A DNA stretch of 64,000 nucleotides from Streptomyces sp. Root1304 (GCF_001426405.1 NZ_LMEP01000005.1:72927-136926), one strand, 5' to 3'; shown: positions 1 to 8,420, numbered from the stretch's first letter. Numbers and translations are program-made. Notes: generated by a model not told the origin, from the sequence alone.

Positions 1-2
1 CG

Positions 3-656
3 AAGCCCCCGGCACAGACGCAGTCCCGGACGCCGACACAGGGACCGGGTCCTGGCAGCAGTGAGCCCTCGCAAGAGGTGACACAGGAGCCGGACCCGAC
101 CAGCACCGACCCCTCGCAGGAGCCGACAACCGCGTCTGTGCCACCGGCCCCCAAGTCGTACACGGTCGCCTACAAGGACCGCACCATGTCGCTGAGCATG
201 TCTCGTGGCGACACCATCGGGTCGGGTATGACGGGCTCTCTCGACTTCGACGCACCGGCCGCTCGTCGCTACCTCGACAGTGCGTGGGCCGCGGAGAAGG
301 AGAAGGCGGCAGAGGCCGGCAGCGCACTTCAGCCGGACTTGACCTACCAGAACACCGGATCAGGGGACCTCGTCCTCACCGAGGGCCGGACCGCCGCCCA
401 ACTACAGCCCTCAGACCCGTCTGAGAAGGCCGAGGACTGTGCGGCGGCGGCACAGGTGGGCGGCTTCTCGGAGGCGCGACTGCGTGACTGGCAGCTTCCC
501 CGTAAGACGGTCTTCTGTGTTCTCACGGATCAGGGCAACCTCGCCCGGGTCGTGATCGTCAACTTCATCGGCGGAGAAGAAGACGAGAACGAGGCCTTCG
601 CCCTGCCTCCGGATCAGATCACTCTCAAGGTCACCCTCTGGAAGCCGAGCGCCTGA
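3..656 (+). CDS. 5'-truncated protein with Pro/Thr/Ser linker and C-terminal globular domain (partial)
   Basis: The frame is open to the left edge, so the true start lies outside the window. The first in-window GTG (78) sits inside the low-complexity region and has no ribosome binding site. The visible part begins with about 55 residues rich in Pro, Thr, Ser and Gln, typical of an extracytoplasmic linker. A globular part of about 160 residues follows, with two Cys (motifs EDCAAAA and TVFCVLTD) that could pair if exported. The tail alternates hydrophobic strands. The layout resembles C-terminal domains that in Streptomyces often follow an N-terminal HTH and one membrane helix; that is inference, because the N-terminus is missing. 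Function is not recognised. Coding periodicity is good, so the gene looks real. Confidence 0.6.
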   Translation, partial: KPPAQTQSRTPTQGPGPGSSEPSQEVTQEPDPTSTDPSQEPTTASVPPAPKSYTVAYKDRTMSLSMSRGDTIGSGMTGSLDFDAPAARRYLDSAWAAEKEKAAEAGSALQPDLTYQNTGSGDLVLTEGRTAAQLQPSDPSEKAEDCAAAAQVGGFSEARLRDWQLPRKTVFCVLTDQGNLARVVIVNFIGGEEDENEAFALPPDQITLKVTLWKPSA

Positions 657-746
657 CCCTCGGGTTGGGCCGGCACCGCGACCGCCCGTGACGGTCGTGG
701 CATCACCCGACTCCTTCCCGCAGCGCTTCGAACCAGCTCGCCCCCC

Positions 747-974
747 GCGCTCTCCCAGCTCCACCGCAGCAGCGGCCTGCCGCTGCGCGCGGTCAGCAAG
801 CGCGTGAACGACTCCGCCAGGTACATCAGCCGGGTCTTCACTGGCGAGAAGATCCCGACCCCGGACCTCACCGAGCGAATTGGCCAGGCCCTGGGGCCCA
901 CGGCGAGGTCCTCCGGAAAGGCCCCGCCGTCTACCTCGCCCGTCATCATCCCCCGCTCACCCAGCCCGCCCTGA
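747..974 (+). pseudogene. remnant of an XRE-type helix-turn-helix domain
   Basis: Read in frame from 747, the translation starts ALSQLHRSSGLPLRAVSKRV and continues through a YISRVFTGEKIPTPDLTERIGQALG-like stretch. This is the pattern of an XRE/Cro-family HTH: helix 2, recognition helix, then the G-E-x-x-P-x-P-D-L segment. No start codon or ribosome binding site precedes it, and after about 55 residues the frame turns into unrelated Pro/Ser sequence before the stop at 972-974. I read it as a decayed fragment. The 657-1074 interval otherwise holds nothing recognisable. A small intact gene with an unusual start is possible but less likely. Confidence 0.5.
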
Positions 975-1074
975 GGCCGAGCGAAGGCCGAAGCCCCGGG
1001 GTAGGGGCAGCGGGCGGCTTCGAGGTCGCGGCCCCGCCTGTCGATGAGCGGGGGCGAGAGCCGGCCCCGATCGT

Positions 1075-1710
1075 TCACGCCCCGTCCGCCGCGGCCGGTG
1101 CCTCGCGCCGCAGCCACGCTTCGGCATCCAGGCGGTGCTCCGAAATGTCCTCGGCCTGGTTCGCCTCGTAGTCGATCAGCCTGCGTACGGGCTCGGTGTC
1201 ACCCGGGTCGGGCACCGCCAGAGAGCTGATACCGCCCTGCCAGGTCGTCCCGACCACGGAGACCGTGCTGTCGAGGGAGAGCATCGAGAACTCGGGACGT
1301 CCGGCTCGCGAGCCGAGCAGACAGTCGTCGAATCCGAGCACGGACCTTCCCCGGCGGATTCCGGCCGCCGCGCCCATGATGTCCCAGTCGTCGAGCAGGC
1401 GTACCCGACGCCAGACGTAGGGCCGGTGCAGGTCCACCCTCGGGTTGTAGCGGTGGGCCGGCAGGGCCAGCAGGAACTCGCGGTCGGCGCCGAACAGGCC
1501 GAAGGAGGTCGCCAGCTCGTACCAGCCCCGGTTGGCCCGGCCGATGAGGTCCGGTTCGTCGAAGCCGACGTAAGCGTCCCGCCGACCCGTCTCCTGACCG
1601 CAGCCGACCGTCTGGACCACGGCGAACACCGGCAGGGGAGCGTCCGGCACGCCTCCCTCAAGCACCTCCAAGCCCGCCCGCCTCAGCGGCTCGAAGACCT
1701 TCCGACGCAT
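1075..1710 (-). CDS. hypothetical protein, unrecognised family
   Basis: About 211 residues from the ATG at 1710; a GTG at 1725 is an alternative and sits close behind a GGGGAGG. The frame stays open upstream to about 1929, but that part has poor third-position bias and reads as basic low-complexity sequence, so I exclude it. The protein is mixed alpha/beta with motifs DAYVGFDEPDLIGRANRGWY, SVLGFDDCLLG and RRLIDYEANQAEDI, and ends in a charged helix. There is no signal peptide or membrane segment. I do not recognise the family. It is convergent with the left-edge gene across the HTH remnant and is probably a strain-variable gene. Confidence 0.55.
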   Translation of the reverse strand: MRRKVFEPLRRAGLEVLEGGVPDAPLPVFAVVQTVGCGQETGRRDAYVGFDEPDLIGRANRGWYELATSFGLFGADREFLLALPAHRYNPRVDLHRPYVWRRVRLLDDWDIMGAAAGIRRGRSVLGFDDCLLGSRAGRPEFSMLSLDSTVSVVGTTWQGGISSLAVPDPGDTEPVRRLIDYEANQAEDISEHRLDAEAWLRREAPAAADGA

Positions 1711-1946
1711 CTCCTGCCTGCCCACGTCCTCCCCTTGCAGTCGATTGAGCACCACCGGAGAATAGGGGCTGCGCGGTGCGAGACCGGGAGCGGGCGGCTC
1801 CAGCCGGCGGGAGCGCGGTCTGGTGGCTGACCGCCTGTACATTCGGTTCCGCCTCTTGGAGGCTGCCCGCGCCGGCTTTCCTCTGGCGGCAGACACCCGG
1901 AAAGCGCTATGCACCCTTTGTGCCCTCACGTACCGCAGGAGTGATC

Positions 1947-2144
1947 GTGAACAAATGGACAGCCTGTGGGGTCATCGCAGTGGGTGCAGTGCTGCTCGGC
2001 CTCAATGTGTCCGAGGCCCTTCCGTCCCCATATTCGATCTTCGCCGTCCTGGCGGGAACCGGCTTGCTCGTCGAGGGGGTGCGCAGGATCTATCAGCTCC
2101 GACGTCTTCAGGGGTCCCAGAACTCCAAGGACTTGCCCGGTTGA
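1947..2144 (+). CDS. small two-helix membrane protein (65 aa)
   Basis: The GTG at 1947 is preceded by GCAGGAG five bases upstream, a good ribosome binding site that fixes the start. The protein has two hydrophobic helices, roughly residues 5-22 and 28-47 (a loop with SEALPSPYS between), followed by a basic cytoplasmic tail (RRIYQLRRLQ). Such small membrane proteins are common in Streptomyces. No function can be assigned, and it stands alone between a minus-strand hypothetical gene and the two-component block. Confidence 0.55.
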   Translation: MNKWTACGVIAVGAVLLGLNVSEALPSPYSIFAVLAGTGLLVEGVRRIYQLRRLQGSQNSKDLPG

Positions 2145-2336
2145 TCACGTAACCGCCGTGACCTGCCCGAACGGTGCCGCTCGCGGGGCGGGTTCACCAC
2201 CGAGCTCCACCTGAGCGCGGACGGCCGCTGCCGCCCGCTCTCTCCGATCGTGACACCAGGACAGCGCGCGGATTGCACGCAGCAAGCTCGGCGCACTCGG
2301 CGAGCCGAAGTCCCTGACCTGGCTGGGCGGTCGGCG

Positions 2337-2798
2337 TCACGCGGGCCGGCTCAGCGCCCGCAGCGCCAGCCGGCCGCACAGCGCAGCGAGCGGCAGCTCG
2401 GCGCCGAGCGCCATGGCGACTGCGGTGGCGAAGTCGCCGCCCGGGGCCGCGGTCGTGGTGTCGAACCAGGCGTCCACCACCAGCAGCGTCGCGGTCGCGG
2501 CGGCTGCCAGGGCGTGCCGCCGGTCGCCGCGTGCGGCGAGGAGGCCGGTGGCGATCAGGCCGAGCGCTTCCAGCGCGTCGAGTCCGACCCAGGCGACCGG
2601 CCAGTGCACCGCGGTCGCGGTGGCCGACAGGCCGGTGGCCAGCACGTACAGCCACGGCAGCAGGGCGAGCCCGCAGACGACCAGCAGCCACTCGGCGCGC
2701 CGCATGCCCCGCGCGGGGCGCGGCTCCTCCGCCTCTTCGTGGAGCGGGATGACCTCGGCACCCGCCACATCCTCATCGCACCACACCAGTTGACGCAT
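2337..2798 (-). CDS. integral membrane protein of unknown function
   Basis: About 153 residues. The ATG at 2798 lies behind GGGAGAAGACG, so it is preferred over the ATG at 2834. The first 35 residues are acidic (WCDEDVAGAEVIPLHEEAEE) and precede four hydrophobic helices: WLLVVCGLALLPWLYVLAT, a second around VAWVGLDALEALGLIATG, a third around LAAAATATLLVVDAWF, and a C-terminal one around ELPLAALCGRLALRAL. The conserved-looking WFDTTTA motif follows helix 3. It diverges from the sensor kinase that starts at 2970, and the shared 171-bp gap may hold a common promoter. A role in sensing or as a target of the two-component system is only inference. Confidence 0.65.
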   Translation of the reverse strand: MRQLVWCDEDVAGAEVIPLHEEAEEPRPARGMRRAEWLLVVCGLALLPWLYVLATGLSATATAVHWPVAWVGLDALEALGLIATGLLAARGDRRHALAAAATATLLVVDAWFDTTTAAPGGDFATAVAMALGAELPLAALCGRLALRALSRPA

Positions 2799-2969
2799 CG
2801 TCTTCTCCCGCTCGCCATCGGTTCGTCCCTTCATGGGCTCCACCCTCCGCCGCACACCAGGGCGCCGTCGGTCACCCAGGGTTCCGACCTGGGGTGGAGA
2901 AAAGTGCACCCCCGAACCGGGCGAGAACGTCATGGCACGGGGATGGCCTGCGGCTTTACCGTCTGACGC

Positions 2970-4229
2970 ATGCAACTCACCACGTGGCTGCGGCTGCTGC
3001 CGGGCCCGCCGTTCCGCAGGGCAGGACATCGGACCGCGCTGGTCGCCGCCGGCCTGCCGCTCCACCTCGCCGTGGTGCCACTGTGGCTCTGGCTGCTCGG
3101 CGCGATGGCGGCGTTGGTGCGCACGCCCGGCGCGGTGGCCGTGACTCCGCTGCCCGTGCTGCTCACGCTCGTGGTGACACCCCTGCTGACCGCCGGGCAG
3201 CGGCGGCGCTACCGGGCGCTCGTCGGCAAGGACCTCCCGCGCCCCGCCGTCACCGGGAAGTCGGTGGTTCGCCGGCTGACCGGCCGGGCCTCGTGGCGGC
3301 AGGTCTGCTACCACGCCGTGGCGGGACCGCTGCTCGCCGTCCTGGACCTCGGCGTCCTCGCCGTCTGGGCCGCCGCTGTCGTGGCCGCCTCCCTCTACGT
3401 GTGGATCTGGGCGCTGCCCCAGCAGTGGCGGGTCGCCGACCTCGGCTACACCATGCAGGCCGCGTACATCACCGCCGGCGGCCTCGCCCTGTTGTTCCTC
3501 GGGCCCCGTCTGACCGGCGCTCTGGTGCGGCTGGAGAAGAGGGCGGCCGAGGTTCTGCTCGGCCCCAGCCGCACGGAGAAGCTGGCCCGCCGGGTCGCCG
3601 ACCTCGCCGAGAGCCGGGCCGACGCGCTCGACGCCGCCGACGCCGAGCGGCGGCGGATCGAGCGCGACCTGCACGACGGCGTACAGCAGCGCCTCGTCTC
3701 ACTCGCCGTCAACCTGGGCCTGGCCAGGGCCACCCTCGGCGACCTGCCGGAGGAGGCCCGCAAGGTGATCGACGAGGCGCACCGCGAGGCGAAGGAGGCG
3801 ATCGCCGAGCTGGACGACCTGGTGCGCGGCCTGCATCCGGCCGTCCTCGAGGACCGCGGCCTCGACGCCGCGCTGTCCGGGGTCGCCGCCCGCCTCCCGA
3901 TCCCGGTGGGTGTGGCGGTGCACCTGCCGCAGCGCCCCTCACCCACGGTCGAGGCCGTCGCGTACTTCGTGGTCTCCGAAGCCCTGACGAACGTGGTCAA
4001 ACACGCCCGGGCGACCCGGGCGGACGTGACCGTGGAGCGGATCGGGGAGACACTGCTGGTGGTCGTCGCGGACGACGGAGCGGGCGGCGCGGATCTCGCG
4101 GTGGCCGGCGGTGGCACCGGGCTTGCCGGGCTCGCCAAGCGCGTCGCGTCCGTCGACGGCACGTTCTCCTGCCGCAGCCCCGCCGGGGGCCCGACCGTCA
4201 TCACCGTGGAGCTGCCGTGCGCGCCGTGA
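2970..4229 (+). CDS. NarL-family sensor histidine kinase
   Basis: 419 residues. The N-terminal half (about residues 20-190) carries four or five hydrophobic helices with short loops and looks like an intramembrane sensor domain. After a short coiled linker comes the HisKA_3 box ERRRIERDLHDGVQQR with the phospho-acceptor His at about residue 235. The HATPase part follows, with the N-box SEALTNVVKHA and G-box DDGAGG. The kinase should autophosphorylate and pass phosphate to the overlapping response regulator. The stop overlaps the next gene's start by 13 bases, so the pair is translationally coupled. The ligand is unknown. Confidence 0.93.
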   Translation: MQLTTWLRLLPGPPFRRAGHRTALVAAGLPLHLAVVPLWLWLLGAMAALVRTPGAVAVTPLPVLLTLVVTPLLTAGQRRRYRALVGKDLPRPAVTGKSVVRRLTGRASWRQVCYHAVAGPLLAVLDLGVLAVWAAAVVAASLYVWIWALPQQWRVADLGYTMQAAYITAGGLALLFLGPRLTGALVRLEKRAAEVLLGPSRTEKLARRVADLAESRADALDAADAERRRIERDLHDGVQQRLVSLAVNLGLARATLGDLPEEARKVIDEAHREAKEAIAELDDLVRGLHPAVLEDRGLDAALSGVAARLPIPVGVAVHLPQRPSPTVEAVAYFVVSEALTNVVKHARATRADVTVERIGETLLVVVADDGAGGADLAVAGGGTGLAGLAKRVASVDGTFSCRSPAGGPTVITVELPCAP

Positions 4230-4867
4230 TCGCCGAGGATTCCCTGTTGCTGCGCATCGGCGTGGTCAAGGTGCTGGAGGCGGCCGGGTTCGAGATGTGC
4301 GCGCAAGTCGCCGACGCGGAAGGGCTGCTGGCAGCCGTCGAGGAGCACCGGCCCGACATCGCCGTGGTCGACGTGCGCATGCCGCCCGGCTTCACCGACG
4401 AGGGAGTGCGCGCCGCGCTGGTGATCCGCCGCCAGTACCCGGGTACCGCCGTGCTCCTGCTGTCGCAGTACGTGGAGGAGCGGTACGCCGCCGATCTGCT
4501 CGCCGCCCACACCTCGGGCGTCGGCTATCTGCTCAAGCAACGGGTCGCCGACGTCGAGGAGTTCGCCGAGGCGGTACGCCGGGTGGCTGCCGGCGGCACC
4601 GCGCTCGACCCGCAGGTCGTCGCGCAGCTGCTGGTGCGCCGGCACAGCGATCCGCTCGACCGGCTGACGCCGCGCGAGCGGGAGGTGCTGGAGCTGATGG
4701 CGGGCGGCCGGTCCAACTCCGGCGTCGCCTCCGAGCTGGTCGTGAGCGAGAGCGCGGTCGCCAAGCACATCAACAGCATCTTCACCAAGCTCGACCTGCC
4801 CAAGGCCGACGCCGACCACCGCCGCGTCCTGGCGGTGTTGCGCTTCCTGGGCGTTGCGACCGCATAG
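4217..4867 (+). CDS. LuxR/NarL-family response regulator
   Basis: 216 residues from a GTG inside the end of the kinase gene. The receiver domain starts at residue 1 (VIAEDSLLLR acidic pair). It has the phospho-acceptor Asp in AVVDVRMPPGFTDEG, the conserved switch region LLLSQYVEERY and the Lys in YLLKQRV. The output domain is a LuxR-type HTH (LTPREREVLELMAGG, then VSESAVAKHINSIFTKL) at about residues 150-205. It is the cognate regulator of the upstream kinase and probably controls nearby genes such as the divergent membrane protein; that target is an inference. Confidence 0.93.
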   Translation: MRAVIAEDSLLLRIGVVKVLEAAGFEMCAQVADAEGLLAAVEEHRPDIAVVDVRMPPGFTDEGVRAALVIRRQYPGTAVLLLSQYVEERYAADLLAAHTSGVGYLLKQRVADVEEFAEAVRRVAAGGTALDPQVVAQLLVRRHSDPLDRLTPREREVLELMAGGRSNSGVASELVVSESAVAKHINSIFTKLDLPKADADHRRVLAVLRFLGVATA

Positions 4868-5053
4868 CGCGCGATCACGCCCGCATGCCCGGTCGAACGC
4901 CGCCCAGAAGGCCAAACAAGATCGCCCTCCCGCCCGTGCACACAGCCAGAGAGGAAGCCCGGCACCTACCGGGCCATCGCCGGCCTCGTCTCCGTCCGCA
5001 CCGCCCACACCTGAGACCAGGCCACGACCGGGCGAAACACGCCTCCACCGCTC

Positions 5054-5191
5054 TCACGCACCAGCTCGTCGGCGCAGCCATCGGCCGTCGCCAGGCGAAC
5101 GGGCCCGACAGCACTCGTCGAGTTCGGCAGCTGTGACGGGGGTGGCCAGTAGGGGCACCAGGTCCGCGATGGAGGGGATGTCGCCGGCCAC
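5054..5191 (-). pseudogene. short coding-like remnant upstream of miaB
   Basis: From the GTG at 5191 the minus strand reads [18 protein letters not shown] and continues to VTAAELDECC with almost every third base G or C, as in a real gene. It then degrades into basic sequence and stops after 45 residues. It is probably the 5' end of a gene whose remainder was lost. The rest of the 4868-5206 gap shows no recognisable gene, RNA or element. Confidence 0.3.
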
Positions 5192-5206
5192 CCTTACCCT
5201 TGGGGC

Positions 5207-6730
5207 ATGACCAGCAGCAGTGACCGGGCCGGAGCGGTGGACGAAGTGGGCGTTACTCGAAGCTACGAGATCCGCACCTACGGGTGTCAGATGAACGTCC
5301 ACGACTCCGAGCGGCTCTCCGGTCTACTGGAAGAGGCGGGGTACGTCCGGGCTCCCCAGGGCTCGGACGGGGACGCCGACGTCGTCGTCTTCAACACCTG
5401 CGCGGTCCGCGAGAACGCCGACAACAAGCTGTACGGCAACCTCGGCCGGCTCGCCCCGATGAAGACCACCCGCCCCGGCATGCAGATCGCCGTCGGCGGC
5501 TGCCTCGCCCAGAAGGACCGCGAGACCATCGTCTCCAGGGCTCCCTGGGTCGACGTGGTCTTCGGCACGCACAACATCGGCAAGCTCCCCGTCCTCCTGG
5601 AGCGCGCCCGCGTCCAGGAGGAGGCGCAGATCGAGATCGCCGAGTCCCTGGAGGCCTTCCCCTCCACCCTGCCGACCCGACGCGAGTCGGCGTACGCGGC
5701 CTGGGTCTCGATCTCCGTCGGCTGCAACAACACCTGCACCTTCTGCATCGTGCCCGCCCTGCGCGGCAAGGAGGAGGACCGCCGCCCCGGCGACATCCTC
5801 GCCGAGATCGAGGCGCTGGTCGCCGAGGGCGTCTCCGAGATCACCCTGCTCGGCCAGAACGTCAACGCGTACGGCTCCGACCTCGGCGACCGCGAGGCCT
5901 TCTCCAAGCTGCTGCGCGCCTGCGGGACCATCGAGGGCCTGGAGCGCGTCCGCTTCACCTCCCCGCACCCCCGCGACTTCACCGACGACGTGATCGCGGC
6001 GATGGCCGAGACCCCGAACGTCATGCCGCAGCTGCACATGCCGATGCAGTCCGGCTCGGACTCGATCCTGCGCGCGATGCGTCGCTCGTACCGGCAGGAG
6101 CGTTTCCTCGGGATCATCGAGAAGGTCCGCGCGGCCATCCCGCACGCCGCCATCTCCACCGACATCATCGTGGGCTTCCCCGGCGAGACCGAGGAGGACT
6201 TCGAGCAGACGATGCACGCCGTCCGCGAGGCCCGCTTCGCGAACGCCTTCACCTTCCAGTACTCCAAGCGCCCCGGCACCCCGGCCGCCGAGATGGACCA
6301 CCAGATCCCCAAGGAGGTCGTGCAGGAGCGCTACATGCGCCTCGTCGCCCTCCAGGAGGAGATCTCCTGGGAGGAGAACAAGAAGCAGGTCGGCCGCACC
6401 CTGGAGGTCATGGTCGCCGAGGGCGAGGGCCGCAAGGACGGCGCCACCGACCGACTCTCGGGCCGTGCCCCCGACAACCGGCTCGTCCACTTCACCAAGC
6501 CGGCCGAGGACGTCCGCCCCGGCGACGTGGTGACCGTCGAGATCACCTACGCCGCCCCGCACCACCTGCTCGCCGAGGGCCAGGTGTCGGCGGTACGCCG
6601 CACCCGCGCCGGCGACGCCTGGGAGAAGCGCACCGCCGAGAAGCCGAAGGGCGTCCTGCTGGGCCTCCCGAAGATCGGCGTCCCGGCCCCGCTCCCGACG
6701 GCCGACGCTCCGGCCTGCGGAAGCCACTGA
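5207..6730 (+). CDS. miaB: tRNA-2-methylthio-N6-dimethylallyladenosine synthase
   Basis: 507 residues, the usual Streptomyces length. It adds a methylthio group to i6A37 of tRNAs reading UNN codons, using two [4Fe-4S] clusters and S-adenosylmethionine. The N-terminal MTTase domain has cluster cysteines C27 (TYGCQMN), C65 (NTCAVREN) and C99 (GGCLAQ). The radical-SAM CxxxCxxC motif is C173, C177 and C180 ([11 protein letters not shown]), and a TRAM domain lies at the C-terminus. The ATG at 5207 starts just before the conserved [11 protein letters not shown] block. miaA, which makes the substrate i6A, lies 1.8 kb downstream, so both steps of the A37 pathway are in this locus. Confidence 0.97.
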   Translation: MTSSSDRAGAVDEVGVTRSYEIRTYGCQMNVHDSERLSGLLEEAGYVRAPQGSDGDADVVVFNTCAVRENADNKLYGNLGRLAPMKTTRPGMQIAVGGCLAQKDRETIVSRAPWVDVVFGTHNIGKLPVLLERARVQEEAQIEIAESLEAFPSTLPTRRESAYAAWVSISVGCNNTCTFCIVPALRGKEEDRRPGDILAEIEALVAEGVSEITLLGQNVNAYGSDLGDREAFSKLLRACGTIEGLERVRFTSPHPRDFTDDVIAAMAETPNVMPQLHMPMQSGSDSILRAMRRSYRQERFLGIIEKVRAAIPHAAISTDIIVGFPGETEEDFEQTMHAVREARFANAFTFQYSKRPGTPAAEMDHQIPKEVVQERYMRLVALQEEISWEENKKQVGRTLEVMVAEGEGRKDGATDRLSGRAPDNRLVHFTKPAEDVRPGDVVTVEITYAAPHHLLAEGQVSAVRRTRAGDAWEKRTAEKPKGVLLGLPKIGVPAPLPTADAPACGSH

Positions 6731-6790
6731 GGATCACGGGGCGGGCGACGCGGACCAACCCATCGGGCCCTGCGCCGTCCCGCCCCGCGC

Positions 6791-6920
6791 CGGGCCACTG
6801 AGACGTCTCGCGCCCGGGCCGCGTACGCCACGGGCCACTGAGTCGCCTCGCGCCCGGGCCGCGTACGCCACAGGCCACTGAGCCGTCTCGCGCCCCGTGC
6901 CCTCGTACGCCGTGCCGGTG
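6791..6920 (+). repeat. 40-bp tandem repeat, three copies, downstream of miaB
   Basis: Units begin at 6791, 6831 and 6871, each with GGCCACTGAG followed by a variable triplet and CTCGCGCCCGGGCCGCGTACGCCA; the third copy decays after about 25 bases. The GCCACTGA core also occurs at the miaB stop codon (6723-6730). The rest of the miaB-dioxygenase gap shows no terminator-like hairpin or gene. Confidence 0.85.
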
Positions 6921-7001
6921 CAATCCGCCCCCGCCCCGCCGGTGACGGTGGGTGCGCCGGTCACCGCCGCACCGTGAGTGGGGCGCAGTAGGCTGCGGAT
7001 C

Positions 7002-7733
7002 ATGCTTGTCGCCGCAGCAGTCTGCCCCTGCCCCCCGCTCCTCGTGCCCGAGGTCGCGACCGGTGCCGCCCCCGAGCTGGACGCCGCGCGGGTGGCCTGC
7101 GCGGACGCCCTCGGGCTGCTCGCCGCCGCCCGCCCCGACCGGCTGTACGTCGTCGGACCCGCCGACGAGGGCGCCCAGGGTGTCTTCCCGGCCGGCTCGA
7201 CGGGCTCCTTCGCGGGCTTCGGCGTCGACCTCTCCGTACGCCTGGGGGACCCGGCCGGGTCAGGAGAACCGGGCCGAACGGACACCGGCAGGCCGCTGCC
7301 CGTCTCCCTCGCCGTCGGGGCCTGGCTCCTGGAACGGGCCGACTGGGCCGACGCGCCGATCGAGGGCCTCGCCGTCGACGGCGCCGCCACCCCGGACGTC
7401 TGCGCCGGGCTCGGCCGCGGGCTCGCCGACTCCGCCGGGCGGGTCGCTCTCCTGGTGACCGGCGACGGCAGCGCCTGCCGGACCGTGAAGGCCCCCGGCT
7501 ACCTGGACGAGCGGGCCGCCGCCTTCGACGCCGAGGCCGCCCGCGCGCTGGGCGCGGCCGACGCGGCCGCGCTGCTCGCCCTCGACCCGGAACTCGCGTA
7601 CGAGCTGAAGGCGGCCGGCCGCGCCCCCTGGCAGGTCCTCGCGGGCGCCGCCGAGGGCGCGGGGCTCGACGGCCGGCTGCTCTTCGAGGACGCCCCGTAC
7701 GGCGTGGGCTACTTCGTGGCCGCCTGGTCCTGA
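7002..7733 (+). CDS. class III extradiol dioxygenase (LigB-like) fold protein
   Basis: 243 residues from the ATG at 7002. The N-terminus AAAVCPCPPLLVPEV matches the conserved start of the actinobacterial LigB-like family that neighbours miaB/miaA. The protein has alternating Rossmann-like strands (RLYVVGPADEG, VALLVTGDGSACR) and a C-terminal PYGVGYFVAAW. The metal-binding His set of true protocatechuate 4,5-dioxygenases is not evident: the family's first His position reads CPCPPLL here. Ring-cleavage activity is therefore uncertain. Its conserved place between the tRNA-modification genes suggests a housekeeping role. It is convergent with the antitoxin-like gene across a strong terminator. 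Confidence 0.8.
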   Translation: MLVAAAVCPCPPLLVPEVATGAAPELDAARVACADALGLLAAARPDRLYVVGPADEGAQGVFPAGSTGSFAGFGVDLSVRLGDPAGSGEPGRTDTGRPLPVSLAVGAWLLERADWADAPIEGLAVDGAATPDVCAGLGRGLADSAGRVALLVTGDGSACRTVKAPGYLDERAAAFDAEAARALGAADAAALLALDPELAYELKAAGRAPWQVLAGAAEGAGLDGRLLFEDAPYGVGYFVAAWS

Positions 7734-7752
7734 CGACGGAACGGGCGACACA

Positions 7753-7801
7753 CGACGAACGACGAACGACGAACGACGAACGACGAACGGCGAACGGCGG
7801 A
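7753..7801 (+). repeat. heptamer tandem repeat (CGACGAA)
   Basis: Five perfect CGACGAA units (7753-7787) and two degenerate ones (CGGCGAA, CGGCGGA) run directly into the terminator stem. They lie between the dioxygenase-like gene and its convergent neighbour and are not translated. Confidence 0.85.
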
Positions 7802-7836
7802 CGGCCGCGGAGCGAGGTGCTCCGCGGCCGTCCGCC
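7796..7836. terminator. bidirectional hairpin terminator
   Basis: A perfect 18-bp GC-rich stem (7796-7813 with 7819-7836) and a five-base loop GAGGT lie between two convergent genes. There is no T-tract, as is usual in Streptomyces. Confidence 0.85.
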
Positions 7837-7867
7837 GTGCGGAGGGACTGTCGGGTGACGCCGGACG

Positions 7868-8125
7868 TCAGACGGTCGGCGGCGGTGTCGTGCCGCCGCT
7901 CCCGGGCGTGCCGTCGTCCTTGTGACCGATCCTGTCCAGTGCGTCCTTGGCCTTGTCCGTACCGGAATGGATCTTGTCGCTGTACTTGCCCTTGGTCTTC
8001 TCGTCGACCAGCTTCGCGGCCTTCTCGATGCCGTGGTCGATCTTGTCCCCGTGCTGCTGCGCGAGGTCGGCGACCTTGTCCTTGGCCGGGGCGAGCTTTG
8101 CCTTCAGCGAATCCAGGAGACCCAT
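7868..8125 (-). CDS. MT0933-like antitoxin-family protein
   Basis: 85 residues from the ATG at 8125, behind a GGAGGGAAGG site. It begins MGLLDSLKAKLAPAKDKVAD and is almost entirely amphipathic Lys/Asp/Ala helix, with a Gly/Pro/Thr-rich tail (GTPGSGGTTPPPTV). This is the signature of the Rv0909/MT0933 'antitoxin' family, very common in Streptomyces, usually without a partner toxin. The next minus-strand gene upstream is a short acidic protein, not a recognisable SRPBCC-type toxin. A toxin-antitoxin role is thus not supported here; a stress-related helical protein is as likely. Confidence 0.75.
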   Translation of the reverse strand: MGLLDSLKAKLAPAKDKVADLAQQHGDKIDHGIEKAAKLVDEKTKGKYSDKIHSGTDKAKDALDRIGHKDDGTPGSGGTTPPPTV

Positions 8126-8174
8126 GGGGCACCTTCCCTCCGTGGACCCCGAGGAGTCCTCGTTCCGTGTCCTG

Positions 8175-8420
8175 CTACTCCTTGCCGGCGCCTTCGCCGG
8201 CCGTACTGTCGGCGGCGGCCTCGGCCGACTGCTGCTTCGGGATGTCGACGACCGCGGCGACGGGAGCCGACTCCGCCACCGCCCCGTCCGTGCCGTCCAC
8301 GCCGTCGGAACCGTCCGCGTCCGCCGCTTCGGTCGCGGCCTCCTCCGCCGCCGTGGCGGCCTCGACGTCCTCCGACGAGGCATCCGCACCCTTGCGGCGA
8401 AACATTGAAAAAACGCCCAT
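8175..8420 (-). CDS. small acidic Ala/Asp/Glu-rich protein
   Basis: 81 residues. The ATG at 8420 (MGVFSMFRRKGADASSED) follows GGAG with a five-base gap; a GTG two codons upstream is less well spaced. Only the first ten residues are hydrophobic/basic. The remainder is a disordered acidic stretch of Ala, Glu, Asp and Thr. It sits 49 bp upstream of the antitoxin-like gene on the same strand, so the two may be co-transcribed, and it diverges from miaA. The unusual A/T-rich start (TTTTTTCAATG) may limit expression. Function unknown. Confidence 0.65.
   Translation of the reverse strand: MGVFSMFRRKGADASSEDVEAATAAEEAATEAADADGSDGVDGTDGAVAESAPVAAVVDIPKQQSAEAAADSTAGEGAGKE

Noticed and set aside
4868..5053. 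insertion-sequence remnant or RNA gene in the gap before miaB
   Set aside because: No terminal inverted repeats, transposase motif, tRNA cloverleaf or stable hairpin could be found.
6791..6920. CRISPR array
   Set aside because: The units are contiguous with no unique spacers and only three copies. The same holds for the other tandem repeats in the window.
7868..8420. toxin-antitoxin module
   Set aside because: Only an antitoxin-family protein is present; the neighbour is a disordered acidic protein without toxin features.
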